From contig JANPWX010000480.1 of assembly GCA_024734555.1 (NCBI GenBank), positions 183,026 to 247,025 of the forward strand: 64,000 bases of DNA. The letters are read 5' to 3'. Below the pieces are notes generated by a model that did not search any database, was not told the origin of the DNA, and saw only the letters and a list, made by a program, of their open reading frames with translations. The position numbers and the translations under genes are program-made. This stretch comes from Trochalopteron elliotii. Its lineage: Eukaryota; Chordata; Aves; Passeriformes; Leiothrichidae. This document shows positions 13,552-25,060 of this stretch, piece after piece; the stretch's first letter is position 1, and every line of letters begins with the position of its first letter.

Positions 13552-14214
13552 ATGTCCCAGGGTAAGGTCCCCAGGAAGCTTAAGTCATTCTTAGACTGTG
13601 TACAGCTTTTTTTATCCTGTGACAGAGGGAATTATTTCTGCACAGACCTCTTTTGCCTTGCATGGAGGGAGGAAAAACTGCTTACTGTGGTCAGCACACT
13701 ATTCTGCTTTTACATGGAAGGCAAACTGTTTACTTTTCCTGGCATGACTTCCTTTTCCTGTGAGGGACTTGCATTTTACAGAGACAGAGTGAACAGGGGG
13801 CTGTGCAGCTCCCCAGTTTTCTGCCATGAACAGAACCAGGGGCAGCAATGGGGAGAGCCCCTGCACAGGCAGCTCTTCACTCCTGCAGCCCAAGTGAATT
13901 GTGGAAGCAGAGTCCAGCCCAGTCTCCATGGAGAAGGATGGAAATTGTGTATTCCTGCACAACACATGTTTAGGGATTCCTTTTTCCTTTGTCTATCAGG
14001 CTTTGTCCTTCCATCTCTGACCTCAAGCAGGCTGCTCCTTTGTCTCAAACACCATTTGGCTGCATCCTCCCTCTCTTCCCTTCAAAGGCCCTGCTTTGAT
14101 GTCCCTCACCAGAGTGCCAGCAGAGCTCACAGGGGCAGAGGTTTGTCTTTTCATTTGCTTGTGAGATGGTTAGTCAGGAACAGCAGAGAAACTCTATGCA
14201 GCCTCTCCCTTTAA
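13552..14214 (+). other. Longest open reading frame (220 codons), unrecognised
   Basis: This is the longest ATG-to-stop frame in the window, beginning MSQGKVPRKLKSFLDC. It shows no signal peptide, transmembrane pattern, zinc-finger spacing or other family motif. Composition is rich in Cys, Leu, Ser and Phe, as expected when pyrimidine-rich non-coding DNA is translated. The start lies just before a GTAAGG motif (13562), so if the region is transcribed that could serve as a splice donor. I consider it most likely a chance frame, with an unspliced non-coding RNA or a lineage-specific ORF less likely. Confidence 0.15.
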
Positions 14215-15478
14215 TTGAAAACCCATATTGTCCTGGGTGGCCACAGAGGGCTTGTTCAGGGGACCAGAACCCATTCCTGGGGCTCTTCCCCTCATGTCAG
14301 AGGCTTCCTCTACAAACGTTGCAGGGTATAAAATTACCCTGCTGATCGTAGGAAAACTGCTCAAAATAAAGCAGTCATTGCCAGTTTGATGAAGTTCCAC
14401 TCCATTTAACTTATCACAAAAATGTCAGTTTTCACATTTGACCATTTTTGTAAGGAGGAATTATTTACTGAGGGCCACCTCATGCTCCTGCAGTCCAGCT
14501 CACTGCTCTCAGCATCTTCTGCCTAACTGAAGAAGGCGAAGAGTCAGCCACCTCTTTATATTGATATTTTTTAGTAGAACATCTGCCCCTCTTGGTTTTC
14601 ACTCTGTGATCAAAATTCCTTCAATTCTGAGTAAAAGCTGAGTAAGGACCTTGGGGTATTGCCTGTGGGTGCCTGGAGACTGTTCTGGCATCAGGCATGG
14701 AATGAGAGCTCCGAGATGAGCTCCTTCCCTGTATTTCCTCCTGTCAGAGCCACAGATGTGTTTCATTTCATTAGGTGTAGCTGTGGGCATGCTGCCATCC
14801 AGCTCTGCTGCTGACTTATCCCACTACTGCTGAAGGCCAAATAATCATCATCATTTCAAGTTGATAGCACAGTATATTTCCCCAGGGAATGCTATTCAAA
14901 TTAAATCAGTCATACCAACAATAATTTTATAATTATATAAAGGGTGCCCTCTACTTCAGTAATTTTTCTGAAAAAAATTGTGCATTCTATCAAATGGTTA
15001 TTGCTTCTTCCTGAGTTTTTTCTCCCCACAAATCTTGATACTCTCTGCCTTCTTTTATATGAAAAAAAATAATTATTCTGATAATTAGCATGCTTAAGTG
15101 CAATCAGTGTCAAAATAAAAACAAATGTAAATTTCAGAATTTATCTCTGATGTAGGCAGTGGCTGCCACGAGATGATTTTCTGTTGTTGATGGCAATAAG
15201 TCATTGATTAGCCTCAGTTTGAAAGCACTGAAGGCCAGATTAATTATTCCAGTCACACTCAATGGAGAATGAAATTTTCTCATGAATCTGCCATGATTGA
15301 TATTTATTGGTCAGGCTGAGGCTCTGCAGCTCCATGTTCAGCAAGGAGCAGCTCCCTTTTGAATGTCCAGAGTAATTTCCTGGTGTCACTTCAATGCCTG
15401 TAGGAGCAGATGGGAACAAGGCCTGGAGAAACACTGAGCCTGAGGGATGTGCTGCAGTGAGCTGGGACACAGACCTCA

Positions 15479-15510
15479 AGAATCCTGGAATTGTTTGGGT
15501 TGGAGGGGAC
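15479..15510 (-). mobile_element. Short CR1 3'-terminus fragment
   Basis: Read on the minus strand this gives GGTCCCCTCCAACCCAAAC followed by an ATTCC-AGGATTCT-like end, closely matching the CR1 3' terminus ('ggtcccttccaacccaaaccattctatgattct'). Only about 32 bp are recognisable. The neighbouring sequence to the right does not continue into CR1, so this is either a heavily truncated insertion or a relic. Confidence 0.6.
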
Positions 15511-18500
15511 CCTACTCTATAATTAGAGTAGAAAAATAACCTCATTTCTTCTACTGCAAGCAGATTGCTGAACGTTTATGATGCTCTGAGTTAGATAAGG
15601 AAAGCCAGTTTAAGAGCAGGATGAGGCCTCTTTTTTTAGGCTAGATCAAATTGATTGCGAAAGAACCAGAGCTAAAAGTGCTCCACCTTTTCAGAATGGG
15701 ATGATTTATATCTCCTTTATGAACAGGAGATAAAACGTTCTGCTTCTTTTACTCTCCACAGAAATAAAACGGAACTAAAAATAATGATAATGCAGACAAG
15801 TTTGAAATAGAACTCACAGCAGAGAAGTATTCATGAGCAAAGAGTTAATGATTTCTGACTGGTTGGGGCATATACTGAAATATTAAACATAACCTTTCCT
15901 AAGTGTATGGGGTTTTATTCCATTACTAGCAATGAATAGCATCAAATGGCAGAATTGTGAAATCCTTCCCTGAATCAGGGTTTGAGACACAACTTCAGTA
16001 GTGTGAAGGTGAACTCTGCATGTCCCTTCATCGCTCATTTTCCTGCACTCTGGATTTTCAGTCACAGGAGACGTCTGGATTTTATGTTTGTCTTGGTTTA
16101 CCACAAGTGTTCCTGTTACCATCAAGGTCCAGTGAAAAGCTCAAGTTCAGGAGATTTCTGGTGGGTTTCATTCTAACAATGAAATTCTTGATCTAACTGT
16201 GACTGTGGCATTTGTTCTGTTCTAGGTGGCTTTTTTGTCTATTTTTAGAAAATCATTTAAAACTCAAACACTTCTGCTGTCAGAGAGAGATAACACTGAT
16301 GTAAAGTTTCTATCATAGTATCCCATTCTTGGTTTGGCAGTTCTTGAGAAATAATAAACTAATTTATATTCCCTAATATAATTTCTTCCTCTTCAGTCTT
16401 TTCAACTCCTAGTTGCCCCACGTCTACACAATGAATTTGTTTTCTCGTTTCTTTCTCCTTTTCTTTTGGTCTTATTTTTATCAAATAAGGGATAATGGGA
16501 GCAGAAGAATTTGTATGATACTGCTCCTAGTGATTCAATTAGGACTGGAGTATCTGCTGCTTAGGGCAACCTTTAACAGCTTGGTAATGTGATAAACTGG
16601 AAACAGACAGACCAGTAAAACTTCCTTTTTTGCCTAAATTCTGTCTTCTGCGTATATTAACTACGTCATTACTATCTTCTGTGCTGGCAGCAATGCTTAG
16701 CATTAATCCAAATTAAAGAATTCATGAGACAAAGAAATAGTGACTAGCTTGGACTGGACTATGGCCAACATCATATGGATTTATAGGAGAAAGAAATGCA
16801 GCTGTGAATAAACAGCCTTTCAGGAGTTAAATTCTGCCTTTAATGCCTTGACTCTGGACACTGTTGCCCCAACTTTACTGCTGCTCTTTGAGATCAGCCT
16901 TTAAAGTCTGTTCTTCAAATAATCAGTTTTCCAATTTTTTAAAATTACTTTTATTAATGTTGTTGCTGTGGCTAACAGAGTTCACAGAAAACTCGTGAGT
17001 AAGAATGCAAAGGTGCACAAACCACATCCTCTCTGAGTGGCTGAAGACCACTGGCACATTTAATGTCAGATGACAGGAAAAAGTTAGCAAGTGGGAATAG
17101 TGTTTTAATTATTCTCTAAGTATTAAACCATAACTGCAACATTGGCTGGTTTTTTGTCACTTGTACTCACTGGGCTCACTGTGGTAAAACAATGGCAGTG
17201 CCAGAATATATCAGAGTGTGCAAAAAATGAATGAAGCATTGCTGGGTTAATGTCTGACTGACCTGCACCTGCCTCTGGGGGCTCACACATTCTCTGGAAT
17301 TTCTGATTTAAGGAGGGGAAGTTCTGCTTTTAGATCAAGTCTTGGAGGGCACCTCCCACCCTACACAGTTAATGGCAGAGAAACCTTTGCCATTAAAACA
17401 GTTCTGTTGCTTTACAGGACTGGGATGTCACCCTGCAGGCCTTTGTTCCTGGTCCTAATGAATAAATAAGCAACTAAAATATGCAATTGTCATGCTCAAA
17501 ATTATAGGTGAAAAAACCCATTCTGAGAACATTGGAATATGCAGTAGATATGTGAAGTACATCATCAGTGTCAATGAATACAAAAGCCCAGGAGGAAATT
17601 CAGCATTTTATAAAATCTAAGTTATTAAAATACCATTCTAATGCTGACCTTTTGATTTCTTCATTAGATACATACAAAGTGAACAGCTCAATTTCAAAAC
17701 CAGTAATTTGAAATTAAGAATGTCAGCAGCTTAAAATGAAGTGTTTTCACTAAAATTTGGGTAGCTTGTTTTCGTATTGTTGACTGGTATTTTTGGATTT
17801 TTTTTTCATTATTTATTCACACCATTTTGGACCTCCAAAGTTCACATGCTGGAATTCCTTGCAGGCTACAAATTTCATTGGCCAAAATCCTGCATTCTGG
17901 ATATTACATCTGGCACCTCCTGTGGTACTAAAACCTGTCTAAATATACACACAGATTATTTGTCTTCAGCGTCACGTAATTTGAGGTTTTCAATACTCAG
18001 ACTTCCTCAGGGGCAGTTGGTCAGTGTTTTCTGGAGCTTTTGGAGGCACAAACTGTGCTTATGAGCAGTAAACTAAGAAAAACTTGAGATCTGTAACCCT
18101 GCTAAGCTGCACTGATGCAGAGAGGGTGCCAGAGGGCCGGAAGACAGTAAATATTTTTGCATGTAAAACACAATGCAGAAGGTCCAGCCTGGTGCTCTGC
18201 ACTGGTTGGAGCTCCAGTGCAATCCCAGTTTGTTTTAGTGCTTCAGTCACAGAGATGCTGCTTTATAGTACATTTCCTAATACATTTTCACTGTTATTCA
18301 TCCTAACATTTTAATAATAAAAGCATGTAGTCCATTCCAGTTTCTCAAAATATTTGTGAAGTGCTATAGATAAGTACTAGGGGAATAATTATCAGAGTTT
18401 TGCATATATACTCTTTATTACATTTTATTTGTTCAACTTCCAACATCAGTCTACAGCTTTATAATAAGAGTGATTAAAATGTATTACGGATTTCATGTCA

Positions 18501-21500
18501 TTATTTTTGTGATTCAGTATCTTTAAATGCAACTGATATGACTGAGGAATGAAATTGCAGAGTTGCTCTGAAAACAAGGCTGCTTGTGTGACTAAATGGC
18601 AATTTGGTTATGTGACATCAGGGGACATTTCACATATTTTGTTCCAGCATGTCACATCAAGTCATTAACAACAATTCTGATTCCTTTCTAAATCAGTAAA
18701 GCCACAACACTTCCAAGCATATGTATCCTTATTCCCCCACCTACCTCTGTTTCTTTTTCCCTCTGTAATCTCAGCACAAGATTTCTGATCTTTCCCCTTG
18801 TGTGCTCCCCACAGGAGCTGGGTGAGTGTCAGAACCCCAGAGTTCTTGCTCGGCTCCTCTCTGGAGCCTGGAGCAGATGGCACAAAAGCGCAAACGTCCC
18901 CAAGGAGCTGCAGAAAAACTCTGTGGAGGCTGGTACACAGCAGAGCTCTGCTGCCTGAAACATTTGCATAAATCTTCCTGCAGCTCTATTAAACCATCTC
19001 TGTGGCTGGGAGGAAATAAAAGTTTTGGAGTGCTTCTAGCTGGGGTTTCTTTCACTGGATTTTTAGAATATTCAGTGCAATATCCTAAAGAGGTCAGAGA
19101 AATGTCCTGCAAGGCTTGGCAGGGTTGTCAACCAAGGCCAATCAAGAAATTAAACTTGATGAACCTCTTACCTCCTAAAATTAATGTTTTCCAGCTCAAT
19201 TTATGTAATGTCTTTTTATCCCTAGAAAATTGACTTGTTCTTTATTGAAAATAAAATTAAGTAAGTTAATTTTCAATCTATTACTTTAAATTTATTAGAA
19301 CTACAACACTTAAAGGGCTATAGAAAAGAAGTTCTGCTGAATTGTAGGTACATTTTATGTGTTGAAATTAACAAAGCCTTACAACACCTGTTGAGAGATG
19401 CCTAATTTTAAACTTGATCAACATTACCTACATAGTCAGCAGTTGATTTAGAACCAGACCCGGTGAGTCCTGATTTACTGGACAACACTTTAGGTAAATG
19501 AGCCACCTGAACTCCTTCCTCATTACCTGGGCCTGATTGAGCAGCAGAACTGTTCCTTAGAGAAGAGGTTGATTGCCTCCTGATCTAAGGCTGACCTCAG
19601 GTGTAAACATGAGCTGTGCTGGAAAGGAAGAGTAAGAAAGGCTTGAGAAAGCCCAGAGCAGGGAGGGTTTGGAATACAGTTGTGAGAATTGGGCTTGGGA
19701 GAAAAATCTTAACTTTGCTCTTACCAGTCCCATGGGGGACAGGTGCCTTACTCCTAGGGATGCGTGGATTCATGATTCTGGCATGAATAATCAGGAGATA
19801 TTTGTGGAGTATTGATATTTGTGGAGGATTGTGTGAATATTTGTGGAAAATGAATATGTGTGAAATTCATTACAGACCTGCTGCTGTAGACAATTCAGAT
19901 GTGTTACCTTTAACTTTCATTGGTTTTCCTCACTAAGGAAAAAACACTGAGATAATGTGATTAGTAATTAAGAGCATCCTTAAGGAGTTGCTTTTTAATT
20001 TCTCTTGAAAAACAAAGTATTTGGGGAATTCCTTTAGATATAAAACAAAGATAAGGTTATGTGGGAATTCAGACTTTCTTTAACAAACCACAAATAATAA
20101 AAACTTTTTTTAAATGAGGTACTGGTATAAGCAGAATTTCTGAGTCTGTTTTGAACAACTTAATTTGCTTTAAGATGGAGATAATCAGTCGGTGAAAATG
20201 CATTCATCTGGTCTGCAACCTACTTCCAGGTCTCATTTGCTCCTACTAGATAGATCTGCCTGCCAAGCATCATTTTGGTGTTTTTCAGATGCAGGAACTC
20301 TCTGAAAAGGATTTTACTTCAGTTGCCACCCAAATGATTTCAATCTATGTATGCACATGAAAGAACTCTGTGAATCTCTTGCCTATTCAGCTCTTCTCCA
20401 GTTCTCATTCCCAGCAGCACTGACAGTGACAACACAACAGCACTTTTGGTCCCAAACTCAGGTTTATCTACCAGGAATTACTATTGCTGTGTCTGTTAAA
20501 GCTTTCTCAGTTGTAAAAAGAAAATCAATATTCATTTGATGTTTGCAGCTGGAACCTACACTAGGTAGAAATCTGAACAATATTGCTGCTGTCAGCACAA
20601 GTCCAGAACTGAACTGACAAGCAGAAATTCAGAGGAATGACTGAAAAAGCTTGTTACTATGCCTGCTCTTAACCCAAGGAAGAAGTGAGCATTTGAACAT
20701 AATCAAAAATGCTTTTGGAGCAGAAGGTTTGCTTACTCTTGCTGGTTACATCTCTCGATTCAAGGGGATTTTTTAAAAACTAAGATCTATTTGTTAAAGA
20801 ATTTATTAAATGCAATAGTTGGAAGGAGGGCCTTAAAAATGGGAAATAATGCTTTTTAACACTTTTTCCCCATTTGCTTCATTAAAGTATTCAGTTTGGG
20901 TGAGAGTGTGTTCTGCTCTGCTGTTTTCACTTTTCTCTTCCTTCTTGTCTTCCTAAAGAGAGAGAACCAGGGACTCCTTCAATTCCTGTCTTTGATCTCT
21001 TTTTCTGGGAATATCAGAATTCTGGGCCATCAAGTAAAAATTTTTCAGGCTTTGTTTTCTTTTAAATACAAATATATTTCTAACTGAAGAGTCCTGTTTT
21101 CAAAAGTGTGTAACACCCTTTGAAAGGAGATATTAGCACATTTGTGATCAGGGTTTGGTCTCTTTTCATGTTGAAAAATTCAACTTTCCTAAACATAGAT
21201 ATGGTATTTCTGTGTCTAATGTAAGCACGGAGTCATAGGACATTAATTCCTTGATAACAAGGAAACATCCAAAAATCGTTGGGCAGAATCTGTCACAAGC
21301 TGTGTCAGAGAGATTGGCATGGGAAGGATATTCCATTCTTAGCCCCAGAGCCAATCTGCAGGTTCATTTGCTGCAAAAACCAGATTGCCTGTGCAGGTAT
21401 TGCTTCTGTAACATTTGTCAGTCCTTCTTGCATCAAAGACTGCATAAAACTGCCAGAGCAAAATTGAAAATGGAGTTAAAATAGATATGCAGTGTAGAAA

Positions 21501-24261
21501 ACAACAGTAGTTTGCAAGAATGGAAATCCTTCCTAGTGAGGCTGTGCCCTGACCCTGGCAGGGATCCTGCCTCAACCCCTTGAGCTCCTGGCTGGGTACA
21601 AACATTGAAGAATGTTCTAGAAGAAGCAGCAGAGCCACAGTCTTTAGAGACTGACCTGGGAGAGCTCAATATCCACGGGAACAGCATTGTCCTGGTCCTC
21701 AGTGGTCAGTGAGCCTTGGAAAGGGGTTCAAAGGACACGTGTGAGAGTCAAAGCAAGGCTCCTGCCAGAATATCTGTGATGTTTCCCTGATCCTTTGGAA
21801 ACGTGAGGGTGGGAAAAGTTCATCAGTTCCATCTTTGGTACCACCCAAAGAGCCTGGGGAAGGAAGCTCTTAGTTAGGGATTTCTTAAAATCAAAACCAT
21901 GCAAATTTCAAATCAGGAAGGTGAGCTAAGGGCTGGTGTGTGTGAAATCATTCGTGCTGATTGTAGAAACAGTGACCAAATTAATCACACCCAGATGGCA
22001 ACATTAAGTTATATTTCTGTATGCTCTGATTTGCAAAATAATGCTTTCATTGCAGGGATGTGGCTTTTTTGGTCATTTCTTTAATTCTCCGGCTTTAATT
22101 TTGTTCAGATTAAATGCTTTGGATATATTTAGCAGGAATGTTCTTACAGAGATTTAAAAATATGAGGGTTCTTCAAACAAACTTCATGCAAAGTTGTCAG
22201 AAACCCACGCTACTGGCTAAATTGTCAGGTAACTTTATTTCCTGTGAGGAGGAAGTTGGATATAGATTGTAGTCGTAAGATGACTCATATATTTCTTGCT
22301 CATCTCCCAGCTGCTTCCCTCCTACATAAAATACAAGATGCAGTTTCTCCTGCAGATATCTGTGCAAGTCAGTCTCACACACATTTTATTTCTGTACACA
22401 GACAGGTGAACAATCCAGATATAAACAGATTAAAATTGTTTGACAAGGAATACAGTTCCTCGAATTATAATTGATCCAGTAGATCTTCTGCATTTCTGCT
22501 CACTTAAACCACAGAACTCAAACAAGATCCTTGAGATTATTTTATTTGAGAGTTTAAAAATGTATAGTTTTGTGCCACATTTTGAGGATTAATATATGCC
22601 AGTCTCTTAAACAGAATGTCTTTCTCAAAGGAGCATCAGCATTTAAAAAACACAGAATAGTCCTGAATTGATTTACAATTATTAGAAATGCTGCTCATCT
22701 AGCCTGCTTTTTGGCAACGTGCAAGTGTAGTATCTGATGTATAAATACTGGATTCTGAGCACAAGGGGTCCAGCTCTGCCAACTCTTCCATTCAGACAGT
22801 TCCATTAAGATAAATAAAAATTTTCAGGCAGGATTAAACTTCACTACACTATACATAAATATTTTCTCATACTAAGAAGATGATGAGTAGGTTTTTTTTA
22901 ATGTATGAAAAAAAAGGGAGATCTTTATTCTTTTTCCCATAAAAACACAGGTTTTCAATGCATATGTCATTTAGCAACATGTCTGTAAAGATAGAAAGGA
23001 TAACAATTTTGTAAAAACAAGCCCCCAAATAATGTTTTATATTCAAGAATGAAATGCATGACACTGAGGTACATTTATCCTATAAATTGGCTTGCACTGA
23101 AATTGGGAATCATCTAATATAATGACAAAAAGCTCCTCCAAAGGATAAAGTGATTCAGCTGACAAACTGGCAATTACTCACACAGACTTTTCAAGTGTCT
23201 TTAAATAAAACATTAGTTAAAACATTGTGCTCGTGTCATCCACAGCGAGATGAATGCTGCATTACCTTCTATCAGTTACTTTCAATTAAAAATATTTAAA
23301 AGCGTGTTGATGTAGCTGGAAATGCACAGGCTTTAGATCTTTGGAACAGTGAGATTTACTTTTTGGTGATGACTAGCAAAGACTGATGAAATGGGTATAT
23401 TACCCCATTTGAAGGCTACAGAGTCCTATTCATTCACAGGAAATCTACATCCAATTTATACTTGATAACCAGCACTGATCATAACTACTGTAATGCAGAC
23501 CCAAATAAAGCCAGATTGGATTGCCTTTACTTGCTCCATTGTTTTCTGCCCCATGCACTGGTTAAATATCCACAGCAGTTGTTTGATTCTTTGGTTGCCC
23601 TTTTCAGCACACAGGCTGTGGGTTAACAAGGCATCCTGGCCACTGAATATTGCCAGAAGGCATTAATCCAGTCAATTTAGCATAGTTTATTAGGCAGCAC
23701 ACAAACTAATAATCTGTTCCTGTGTTAAATATTACGGCACTGAAGAAGAGAAAGGTCCCATTTTTTAAGCTGAAAGAATGTTCAAGGCAGGGTTTGTTGA
23801 AAGAGGCCATATATTTACCTTAGTCAGTTGTTATGGTTAGAAATAAAGTTTGCACACAGCTTCTTGTACTTGCAACCAGTGTCCCTGCAGAGGAGAGCTA
23901 AAGAATACCAAATGTACCTGAAAACTTCTCCCCTCAGGGGTCCCACCTGGGGTAATAACAGTCCTAAATCTGCCTTTGGTCCTTGCTTTACTCATGTCTT
24001 ACACTGATATAACAACCTCACTGCCAAAGCTGTGTGTGCATTCATGTTATATGTCAGTGTCCCCCGGCTATATAAGGTCTGGCAGAGGATTGATAGCAAG
24101 CACCCTATCACCTGCTAAAATCAATGGATTGCATACTACTAAACGCTTAGAATAATTTAAAATCTGGGTGTGAATGCCTTGCTCACCAAGGACGTTCTGC
24201 TAGAAACCAGCCAAAATTATACCTCAAATTAAAAGCAACTAAAGTAAGAAAGATATATCTT
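15511..24261. other. Unique non-coding stretch
   Basis: About 8.7 kb of AT-rich DNA with no recognised gene. Open frames reach 135 codons (18826-19233 plus), but an antisense frame of 113 codons (18771-19112) overlaps it and neither has a known motif. A pyrimidine-rich tract lies at 16438-16482 and an 8-bp inverted repeat (CTACTCTA/TAGAGTAG) at 15512-15531. The part from about 23100 to 23420 has the even, AT-rich, stop-dense texture often seen in conserved non-coding elements, which needs alignment to test. Confidence 0.5.
19797..19862. repeat. Imperfect three-copy minisatellite
   Basis: Three successive copies of a GATATTTGTGGA-type unit (the third beginning GAATATTTGTGGA) are separated by variable 5-9 bp tails. 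This is a degenerate short tandem array with no coding frame supported. Confidence 0.65.
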
Positions 24262-24354
24262 AGGGGGTGGACGGGGCTTGTGGAGGGTGTCCCTGCCCAT
24301 GGCAGGGGTTGGACCTGGTCCCTTCCAACCCAAACCATTCTGTGACTCTGCGAT
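24262..24354 (+). mobile_element. CR1 LINE 3'-end fragment (plus orientation)
   Basis: The segment reads 'gtgtccctgcccatggcagg', 'ggttggacctggtcccttccaaccc' and 'aaaccattctgtgactctgcgat', which are the last ~90 bp of the avian CR1 3' UTR including its octamer-repeat tail. The 3' end is therefore at the right. It is opposite in orientation to the other CR1 pieces in the window, so it is an independent insertion. The 5' part is missing, as in most CR1 copies. Confidence 0.9.
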
Positions 24355-24514
24355 AGTGGAACAAAGTTACAGCTACAGAAAATAATTCTCTCTGGATATA
24401 TTTTTGGGCGTAACACCATGTACTGGTGCTCAGCAAAGATGAGATAAAATTGTGACTTTAAAACTTTGTCTGTTCTCCCCATGTTTTATAGAAGTTTTCA
24501 AACATTTAAATTAC

Positions 24515-24548
24515 CTGTTCGGAGCTTCAAAATTTCAACTTCCTCCAT
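24515..24548 (-). other. Candidate first coding exon (ATG to splice donor)
   Basis: On the minus strand an ATG in good initiation context (AACCATGG) opens a frame MEEVEILKLRT that ends at a consensus donor CAG|GTAATT. An acceptor-like CCATGTAG lies about 33 nt upstream of the ATG, so this could be a second exon carrying the start codon rather than exon 1. The short acidic peptide looks plausible, but 11 codons carry little information and no partner exon is identified on this strand within the window. No CpG island or TATA box lies upstream. A chance combination is the main alternative. Confidence 0.15.
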
Positions 24549-25025
24549 GGTTATTAATTTATAATAGCTTTATTTCACCTACATGGGGTAATTTAGTATT
24601 CTTTTAATTTTTAATATCTTTTCAAGATTGATATTTATTATGTGTTTATAACATTCTGTTTGAATTCCATTAAGCAGTGTGGTAACAAAATAATGTAGCA
24701 TATCTCCTACAGCATGTTCAATAACGTATATTATTGTTTCTCTGAGAAAGAAAGAGGCCTTGGGTGTTGAAAGCTCTAAGCAGGAGACTGTGCTCACAGA
24801 AGGGAATTTGGGATAGCAGGATTCCTTGAAGGTCCCCAAGAACAAGACCAGAATTTATTTGTAACAAGATTACTATAATTGAAGTCAGTAACTGCCTCGA
24901 GATAGCATTGCTCCCATTAAAAAAAAATTCTCAAGAATAGTTCATAGAAACTCCTGAGCAAAATTAAATTGTGAGCTGAGATGGTGAAGTAAACCATCAA
25001 AGGTGATAAGAAAACATTAGAGGTT

Positions 25026-25060
<35 letters not shown>
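25026..25060. repeat. Compound microsatellite (TA)8 - A5 - (TC)7
   Basis: Eight TA dinucleotides at 25026-25041 are followed by an A run and seven TC dinucleotides at 25047-25060. Such compound dinucleotide tracts are often polymorphic in length. Confidence 0.9.

Larger units (their letters stand above)
3849..15478. other. Long unique non-coding stretch
   Basis: About 11.6 kb of AT-rich DNA without a recognised gene. A 164-codon plus frame (4613-5107) and a 220-codon plus frame (13552-14214) are the longest. Both are Ser/Cys/Leu-rich, lack a recognisable domain and overlap frames in other phases. Homopolymer runs of about 12 nt occur at 4352-4363 (T) and 6090-6101 (A). A short direct repeat (AGTGGTAAAAG, 18-bp period) lies at 7199-7227, and 8150-8215 is a very AT-rich patch. 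I see no promoter architecture, RNA gene or intact mobile element. Confidence 0.55.

Noticed and set aside
19436..19462. 27-nt plus exon-like segment before CCG|GTGAGT
   Set aside because: Too short (nine codons) and the acceptor CTACATAG has a poor pyrimidine tract.
23770..23800. 'ttcaaggcagggtttg' resembling a CR1 internal block
   Set aside because: Only one short motif matches and neither side continues into CR1.
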